Part shown: positions 6,650 to 11,236 of the stretch, piece after piece
Numbering within the stretch: position 1 is the stretch's first letter
Layout of the letters: each line of letters starts with the position of its first letter
NCBI GenBank assembly: GCA_019312685.1
Contig: JAFDCR010000378.1
Location: 1 to 11,236, forward strand
DNA: 11,236 bases
Direction of reading: 5' to 3'
Origin: Deltaproteobacteria bacterium
GTDB lineage: Bacteria > Desulfobacterota > Desulfobulbia > Desulfobulbales > BM004
Notes under the pieces: generated by a model
The model's database searches: none
What the model was told of the DNA's origin: nothing
The model's input: only the letters and a program-made list of their open reading frames with translations
Program-made: the position numbers and the translations under genes

Positions 6650-7801
6650 GTGGACTATTTCTTAACCGAAGAACAACAGATGATTGTCGATGTCGCTCGG
6701 CAGATAACTGATGAAAAAATTATTCCTCAGCGGGCTGAACTTGATGAGAAGGAAGAGTTTGCAACTGATATATTAAATGAAATCTCCCAGGCTGATCTTT
6801 TTGGCCTCTATATCCCCGAAGAGTATGGAGGATTCGGGGGTGGGTGTTTTGAGGTAGTGCTGGCCCTGGAACAGTTTGGTCGCGGGTGTGTTGCGATAGC
6901 AACCAGCTTTGCCGCCAGCGCCTTGGGTGCTTATCCTGTCCTGCTGTCCGGCAGTGAGGAAATGAAACAGAAATACCTGCCGGACGTTGCAAGCGGCAGA
7001 AGGAAGGCGGCCTTTGCCCTGACCGAGGCAAATGCCGGCAGTGATGCATCAGCGATCCAGACCACGGCTGTTCTTGATGGTGATGAATGGGTACTGAACG
7101 GCACAAAGCAGTGGATTACCAATGCAGGTGAAGCACAAATTTATTCTGTAGTTGCCCTTACAGATAAAAACAAGGGTGCCAGGGGTGCTTCCATGTTCGT
7201 AGTAGAGGATACTGATCCCGGTTTCTCCTGTGGTCCGAAAGAGAAAAAGATGGGTATCCGGGCCTCGGCTACCTGCGAACTTATTTTCAAAGATTGCCGG
7301 ATTCCCAAGGACCGCTTGATCGGCCGTCAGGGAATGGGTTTTATTACGGTTATGAAAACACTGGATCTTTCCCGTCCGGGAATCGCGATTCTCGGAGTGG
7401 GACTGGGGCAGGCCGCATTAGATGAAGCGGTTACATATGCCAAACAGCGTGTCCAGTTCGGCAAGCCGATCATCTCGTTTCAGGCAATCCAACATATGCT
7501 GGCTGACATGGCCATTGAGGTTGAGGCATCCAGATCCCTGGTCTACGCTGCGGCCAGACACATTGCCGCCCATCCCAAGGATATGTCCAAGGCTTCTTCC
7601 ATGTGCAAGGTTTTTGCAACCGACATGGCAATGAAAGTCACCACCGATGCCGTTCAGGTTCTCGGGGGATACGGTTATATGCGTGATTACCCGGTGGAGA
7701 AGATGATGCGCGATGCAAAAATTCTTCAGATATATGAGGGAACCAACCAGATCCAGCGTAATGTTATCGGCCAGGAGTTAAACAAGGAATATACCAAGTA
7801 G
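6650..7801 (+). CDS. Acyl-CoA dehydrogenase (short-chain/butyryl-CoA type, Etf-linked)
   Basis: This is an FAD enzyme that interconverts acyl-CoA and trans-2-enoyl-CoA and exchanges electrons with an electron-transfer flavoprotein. Starting at GTG 6650 it has 383 residues and opens MDYFLTEEQQ, the usual family start; ATG at 6644 would add two residues. Both family signatures are present: AFALTEANAGSDA (about 121-133) and QVLGGYGYMRDYPVEKMMRD (about 336-355). The catalytic base is Glu363 in YEGTNQIQR, the position used by short- and medium-chain enzymes. RVQFGKPI (267-274) is also typical. etfB and etfA follow, so the partner is encoded next door. The layout matches CarC-CarD-CarE of Acetobacterium and Bcd-EtfBA modules. 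The substrate is unknown: butyryl-CoA-like, another acyl-CoA, or an ACP-bound intermediate given the fab context. Confidence 0.93.
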   Translation: MDYFLTEEQQMIVDVARQITDEKIIPQRAELDEKEEFATDILNEISQADLFGLYIPEEYGGFGGGCFEVVLALEQFGRGCVAIATSFAASALGAYPVLLSGSEEMKQKYLPDVASGRRKAAFALTEANAGSDASAIQTTAVLDGDEWVLNGTKQWITNAGEAQIYSVVALTDKNKGARGASMFVVEDTDPGFSCGPKEKKMGIRASATCELIFKDCRIPKDRLIGRQGMGFITVMKTLDLSRPGIAILGVGLGQAALDEAVTYAKQRVQFGKPIISFQAIQHMLADMAIEVEASRSLVYAAARHIAAHPKDMSKASSMCKVFATDMAMKVTTDAVQVLGGYGYMRDYPVEKMMRDAKILQIYEGTNQIQRNVIGQELNKEYTK

Positions 7802-7860
7802 GTGCTCATAGCAGGAATATCCCGGTTACTTCCAATAAAAAAATAAATACATAAACATCC

Positions 7861-8640
7861 ATGAACATAATTGTCTGCATTAAACAGGTCCCGGATGCAA
7901 AAGATGTCCGGCTGGATCCCAAAACAAATACGATGGCCCGGGAAGGAGTCGAGTCCATCATGAATCCTTTTGACCGACATGCTCTGGAAGAGGCAGTAAG
8001 GCTCAAGGAACAGCATGGGGGAAAGGTCACAGTGATCAGCATGGGGCCGCCACAGGCTGAGGCCGTGTTACGGGAAGCGGTTTCCTGCGGTGCCGACGAG
8101 GCCGTCCTTGTTTCAGATCGTGCTTTTGCCGGAGCCGATACATGGGCTACAACTTATACACTTGGTAAGGCCATAGAGAAGGTAGGTGAGTTTGATCTAG
8201 TTATCTGCGGCAAACAGGCGATTGACGGGGATACGGCCCAGGTCGGCCCTGGATTGGCCCGGCGTCTTGACATCCCCTATGTAAGTTATGTCAGGAAGAT
8301 TACGGATTTCTTGAATGGAGCTGTTCGGCTGCACCGTTTGATGGATGACGGCTATGATGAAATCGAGATGCCGCTGCCCGGCCTGCTTACCGTTGTGAAA
8401 GAGATAAACGATCCCCGGATCCCTTCCTTGAAAGGCAAGATGAAAGCCAAAAAACTTGTTATCCAGACTTTTTCTGCCGAGGATATCGAGGCTGATCCGA
8501 AGCAGATAGGGTTATCTGGCTCAACAACCCAGGTGGTGAAGGTATTTGCCCCGCAGTTCAAAGGTGAGCGGGCCATGCTTGAAGGTACGGTTGATGAGCA
8601 GGTAGAGCAGCTGTTAGAAAAAATTGAACCGATACTGTAA
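7861..8640 (+). CDS. etfB: Electron transfer flavoprotein beta subunit, bifurcating/anaerobe type
   Basis: This is the small subunit of the flavoprotein that takes or gives electrons to the neighbouring dehydrogenase. The 259-residue product begins MNIIVCIKQVPDA. It has IMNPFDRHALEEA (33-45), VISMGPPQAE (58-67), SDRAFAGADTWAT (85-97) and CGKQAIDGDTAQVGP (116-130). The SDRAF-GADT-AT stretch is the form found in Etf of fermenting anaerobes such as Acidaminococcus, where EtfB binds a second FAD that splits electrons. Aerobic respiratory Etf instead binds AMP and lacks this form. This makes a flavin-bifurcating role likely but not proven. The ATG at 7861 is set by family alignment. No Shine-Dalgarno sequence is visible upstream; the leader is A-rich (about 20 nt), which is unusual beside its neighbours. 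The gap after the dehydrogenase is 59 nt, and etfA follows after 2 nt. Confidence 0.95.
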   Translation: MNIIVCIKQVPDAKDVRLDPKTNTMAREGVESIMNPFDRHALEEAVRLKEQHGGKVTVISMGPPQAEAVLREAVSCGADEAVLVSDRAFAGADTWATTYTLGKAIEKVGEFDLVICGKQAIDGDTAQVGPGLARRLDIPYVSYVRKITDFLNGAVRLHRLMDDGYDEIEMPLPGLLTVVKEINDPRIPSLKGKMKAKKLVIQTFSAEDIEADPKQIGLSGSTTQVVKVFAPQFKGERAMLEGTVDEQVEQLLEKIEPIL

Positions 8641-8642
8641 AA

Positions 8643-9836
8643 ATGCTGAAAATTGATATAGAAGCCTGCATAGGCTGTGGAGTTTGTGTAGAGACCTGTA
8701 CATACGACGCCATAGAGCTGATCGACGATGTTGCGGTGGTCAATGAAAAATGTAATCTATGCGGTTCATGTGTAGACACCTGCGAGGTGGAGGCATTAAG
8801 CATTGAACGCGAAGAAAAGGATGTACAGGCTGATCTGGCCGAATGGTCCGGCATAATGATATTTGCTGAATATCGTCATGGAAAAGTCGCACCGGTATCT
8901 TTCGAGCTTCTTGGTATCGGGCGTCAACTGGGGGACCAGCAGAAAGCACCACTCAGCGCAGTTCTTCTGGGGTCAGGCCTCGGAGATGCGGCCAAAGACC
9001 TTATTGCCTACGGCGCTGATGCTGTTTACCAGGTTGATGATCCTGCCCTGGAATATTTTACTGATGAAGCATACGGCAACATCCTGGAGGATGTGATCCG
9101 GGAACAGAAGCCTGAGGTCGTTCTGGCCGGGGCCACAGCCATCGGCCGTTCTTTTATTCCACTGGTGGCTACCTCCCTTGCGACGGGATTGACTGCTGAC
9201 TGCACCGAGCTGGCGATCAGGTCAGAGGATGGTGTGTTGCTGCAGACCAGGCCGGCTTTTGGCGGTAACATTATGGCTACGATCGAATGTCCCTATACAA
9301 GGCCGCAGATGGCAACTGTCAGGCCCAGGGTAATGAAGACAGCACCTTATGATGCAAACAGGGGTGGCGAAATTATCAATTACCAGCCAAAACCGGAACG
9401 AATGCAGTCAAGGGTCAAGGTGTTGAAAAATGTGCTTGAGGAGCAGGACCAGGTAAATATTACCGAGGGGGATATTATTGTTTCCGGCGGCCGCGGTCTT
9501 GATAATGAAAAGGGATTCGATCTGATAAAACAACTGGCGGATGCAGTGGGCGGCGCGGTCGGGGCTTCCAGGGCTGCGGTCGACTCCCAGTGGATCTCTT
9601 ATCCTCACCAGGTGGGGCAGACCGGAAAAACGGTCAACCCGAAGCTTTATATCGCCTGTGGAATTTCAGGGGCAATACAGCATGTGGTCGGAATGCAGTC
9701 TTCCGAGACCATTGTGGCCATAAACAAGGATCCCGATGCCCCGATTTTTGATGTTGCAACCTTTGGTATTGTCGGAGACCTATTTGAGGTTGTGCCGAAA
9801 CTGATAGAAAAGATCAAGGAGAACAGGGGAGAATGA
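8643..9836 (+). CDS. etfA: Electron transfer flavoprotein alpha subunit with N-terminal 2[4Fe-4S] ferredoxin domain
   Basis: This is the large Etf subunit, 397 residues, about 70 longer than a plain EtfA because of an N-terminal ferredoxin domain. Two complete CxxCxxCxxxC clusters are visible: C9, C12, C15, C19 and C37, C40, C43, C47. The Etf domain follows from about residue 70, with the PAFGGNIMATIECPYTRPQMATVRP stretch split over 204-228. The C-terminal FAD-binding part includes GRGLDNEKGFDL (284-294), VGASRAAVD (306-314), PHQVGQTGKTV (321-331) and the family signature LYIACGISGAIQH (335-347). The same fusion is known in CarE of the Acetobacterium caffeyl-CoA reductase and in LctC of its lactate dehydrogenase complex, both electron-bifurcating. 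The extra clusters probably link the flavin to ferredoxin. The start is 2 nt after etfB and the stop overlaps fabG by 4 bp, so all three are coupled. Confidence 0.95.
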   Translation: MLKIDIEACIGCGVCVETCTYDAIELIDDVAVVNEKCNLCGSCVDTCEVEALSIEREEKDVQADLAEWSGIMIFAEYRHGKVAPVSFELLGIGRQLGDQQKAPLSAVLLGSGLGDAAKDLIAYGADAVYQVDDPALEYFTDEAYGNILEDVIREQKPEVVLAGATAIGRSFIPLVATSLATGLTADCTELAIRSEDGVLLQTRPAFGGNIMATIECPYTRPQMATVRPRVMKTAPYDANRGGEIINYQPKPERMQSRVKVLKNVLEEQDQVNITEGDIIVSGGRGLDNEKGFDLIKQLADAVGGAVGASRAAVDSQWISYPHQVGQTGKTVNPKLYIACGISGAIQHVVGMQSSETIVAINKDPDAPIFDVATFGIVGDLFEVVPKLIEKIKENRGE

Positions 9837-10579
9837 GTCTGTCAGGAAAAGTGGCTGTTGTGACGGGCGGCAGCAGGGGTATTGGACGAGCTATTTGCCT
9901 TCACCTTGCCAGGCTGGGTGCTAAAGTGGTTATTAATTATGTAAGCCGCTCAGAGGCAGCTGAAGAGACAAAGAAACAGGTTGAAGCCGTCGGTGGCGAA
10001 TGCCTGATAGTCAAGTTCGATGTGGCAAAGACCTCTGAAGTCCAGGCAGCCTTCAAACAGATAGTCGATGAATGCTCCAGGATAGACATTCTGGTATGCA
10101 ATGCGGGAATCACCCGAGACGGTCTTCTTGCAACCATGAAGGAGGAGGCCTGGGATGAGGTGATGGCGGTTAACCTCAAAGGCGCTTTTAACTGTATCAA
10201 GGCGGGTTGCAGGCCGATGATGAAACAAAGGCGGGGAAGAATTATCATCATAACTTCCGTTGTCGGTTTTGCCGGAAATGCCGGTCAGGCCAATTATTCG
10301 GCAGCCAAAGCCGGGCTGGTCGGCCTTACGCGTTCATCGGCCAGGGAACTGGCGTCACGGGGTATCACGGTAAATTGCGTTGCACCGGGATACATTGATA
10401 CCGATATGACAAGTGAACTGCCTGAAGCCGTCAAGGAAAAAATATTGTCGGAAATCCCTCTCGGCATCCTTGGAGAGCCGGGAGATATTGCCGGAGCGGT
10501 GGCATACCTGGCTTCTGAAGAGGCAAGATACGTAACCGGCCAGGCTATTCATGTCAACGGTGGAATGTTTATGGGCTGA
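9833..10579 (+). CDS. fabG: 3-oxoacyl-ACP reductase FabG
   Basis: FabG reduces beta-ketoacyl-ACP to beta-hydroxyacyl-ACP with NADPH in the fatty-acid elongation cycle. The 248-residue product is a classical short-chain dehydrogenase. The cofactor loop TGGSRGIG is at 11-18, NAG at 90-92, and the catalytic residues are Asn114, Ser142, Tyr155 and Lys159 in the NYSAAKAG context. PGYIDTDM (185-192) and the C-terminal GQAIHVNGGMFMG are typical of FabG. The ATG at 9833 overlaps the etfA stop (ATGA), which ties its expression to the Etf genes. Other short-chain reductases share the fold, but acpP and fabF downstream make the FabG role very likely. Confidence 0.95.
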   Translation: MSLSGKVAVVTGGSRGIGRAICLHLARLGAKVVINYVSRSEAAEETKKQVEAVGGECLIVKFDVAKTSEVQAAFKQIVDECSRIDILVCNAGITRDGLLATMKEEAWDEVMAVNLKGAFNCIKAGCRPMMKQRRGRIIIITSVVGFAGNAGQANYSAAKAGLVGLTRSSARELASRGITVNCVAPGYIDTDMTSELPEAVKEKILSEIPLGILGEPGDIAGAVAYLASEEARYVTGQAIHVNGGMFMG

Positions 10580-10628
10580 TAAGCCTGGGTAGTCTGATAC
10601 TGAATCAAAGAAGATTAATTTATTTTTT

Positions 10629-10649
10629 TGAATAAATATGCTTTATTCA
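10629..10649. promoter_or_regulatory. Palindrome upstream of acpP (possible operator)
   Basis: TGAATAAA (10629-10636) and TTTATTCA (10642-10649) are perfect 8-bp inverted copies around a 5-nt centre (TATGC), about 26 nt before the acpP ribosome site. No T-run follows on either strand; the T-run at 10623-10629 lies before it, so it does not look like an intrinsic terminator. The symmetry and length suit a dimeric repressor site for a fatty-acid regulator. TATGCT (10637-10642) inside it could act as a weak -10 box. The function is inferred. Confidence 0.4.
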
Positions 10650-10674
10650 GAGCACTTACGAAACAAAATTATTT

Positions 10675-10680
10675 AAGGAG
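10675..10680 (+). promoter_or_regulatory. Strong ribosome binding site for acpP
   Basis: AAGGAG lies 8 nt before the ATG at 10689. It picks that ATG over the in-frame TTG at 10683, which is too close. A strong site suits the very abundant acyl carrier protein. Confidence 0.75.
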
Positions 10681-10688
10681 AATTGAAC

Positions 10689-10919
10689 ATGTCGGCAGAA
10701 GAGAAAGTGATTGATATAATTGCTGAGCAGTTGAGTGTTGATAAGGCTAAGGTTGTGCCGAGTGCATCATTTGTTGATGATCTTGGGGCTGATTCTTTGG
10801 ACCTTGTTGAGCTGATCATGGCCATGGAAGAGGCGTTCGGAATCGAAATTCCTGATGAGGTGGCTGAAAAAATTACTACGGTTCAACATGCCATTGAGCA
10901 CGTACAGCAGGTTTCATAA
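10689..10919 (+). CDS. acpP: Acyl carrier protein
   Basis: This is the small acidic carrier that holds growing acyl chains as thioesters on a phosphopantetheine arm. The product has 76 residues, normal for the family. The attachment serine is Ser36 in the classic GADSLD motif, followed by the acidic recognition helix LVELIMAMEEAFGIEIPDEVAEKI. The ATG start is fixed by the AAGGAG site 8 nt upstream. A 109-nt gap with a palindrome separates it from fabG, so it may have extra transcription of its own, as is common for acpP. fabF follows after 123 nt. Confidence 0.97.
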   Translation: MSAEEKVIDIIAEQLSVDKAKVVPSASFVDDLGADSLDLVELIMAMEEAFGIEIPDEVAEKITTVQHAIEHVQQVS

Positions 10920-11042
10920 ATATATTCTTCTGATTGGCGCCGGGAAAATTTTTGTAGAGGCTGTCGGGCGATGAGAATTGTGCTTTTTCGGCCTGTGCCG
11001 CGGCGTTAAAAGAAAATTGAAATATTCTGATTGGTAGAAAAG

Positions 11043-11236
11043 GTGAAACGTAGGGTAGTAGTAACAGGCACAGGTCTGGTGACCCCGCTGGGGACCGGAA
11101 CTGATAAAACCTGGCGCAATTTGTGTGATGGCAAGAGCGGTGTCGGCCATATTACGCGGTTTGATACAACTGATTACGCCGTAAAAATAGCTGCTGAGGT
11201 CAAGGATTTTAATCCCGAGGATTTTATTGAACCCAA
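11043..11236 (+). CDS. fabF: Beta-ketoacyl-ACP synthase II, N-terminal part (3' end outside window)
   Basis: The last 194 bases encode the first 64 residues of a condensing enzyme, beginning MKRRVVVTGTGLVTPLGTGT, the usual FabF opening, then TWRNLCDGKSGVGHITRFDTTDYAVKIAAEVKDFNPEDFIEP in register. FabF extends acyl-ACP chains with malonyl-ACP. The start is GTG at 11043, chosen because the residues before it (VEK) are not part of the family N-terminus; the ribosome site is weak (GGTAG at 11033-11037). A TTG at 11031 is possible. The catalytic cysteine and histidines lie beyond the window. The acpP-fabF order is standard. Confidence 0.93.
   Translation, partial: MKRRVVVTGTGLVTPLGTGTDKTWRNLCDGKSGVGHITRFDTTDYAVKIAAEVKDFNPEDFIEP

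Noticed and set aside
10971..11009. Twelve-codon frame (MRIVLFRPVPRR) before fabF as a leader peptide
   Set aside because: No convincing ribosome site and no attenuator structure; too short to support.
10928..11034. Direct repeat TTCTGATTGG at 10928-10937 and 11025-11034 between acpP and fabF
   Set aside because: Only 10 bp and two copies; could be chance and has no clear role.

Overview
The window is an 11.2 kb piece of chromosome with every supported gene on the + strand. The most likely source is an anaerobic Gram-negative bacterium of the Desulfobacterota (former Deltaproteobacteria). An outer-membrane lipid-asymmetry (Mla) system means a diderm. An EtfB of the anaerobe type and an EtfA carrying a built-in two-cluster ferredoxin domain point to strict anaerobic metabolism. 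The phylum is inferred from gene content and general protein character; the sequence does not prove it.

Region 1 (1-3175) is an Mla phospholipid-transport operon: mlaF (5' end outside the window), mlaD, mlaA and mlaC, followed closely by a small protein that is only a cyclic-nucleotide-binding domain. MlaF is the ATPase, MlaD the inner-membrane MCE ring subunit, MlaC the periplasmic lipid carrier and MlaA the outer-membrane partner. MlaE is not in the window and probably lies just upstream. The CNBD protein suggests second-messenger control of lipid transport.

Region 2 (3176-4275) is gene-poor. It holds one unrecognised ORF with four predicted membrane segments (3327-3854), then a nested inverted repeat of about 105 bp (3858-3962) that looks like a dispersed palindromic element. 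An AT-rich stretch follows, with a good sigma70 promoter (TTGACA, 16 bp, TATAGT at 4135-4162) that should drive the next operon.

Region 3 (4276 to the end) is a fatty-acid and phospholipid synthesis cluster: rpmF, plsX, fabH, then an acyl-CoA dehydrogenase, etfB and ferredoxin-domain etfA, then fabG, acpP and the start of fabF. The usual order in many bacteria is plsX-fabH-fabD-fabG-acpP-fabF. Here the fabD position is taken by a complete acyl-CoA dehydrogenase/Etf module. That module has the gene order and domain layout of the electron-bifurcating caffeyl-CoA reductase CarCDE of Acetobacterium. etfA and fabG overlap by 4 bp, so the redox module and the fatty-acid synthesis genes are translationally coupled. 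This is the most interesting feature of the window: a possible ferredoxin- and NADH-linked enoyl/acyl-thioester redox enzyme built into the fatty-acid synthesis operon. No RNA genes, CRISPR arrays or complete insertion sequences were seen.
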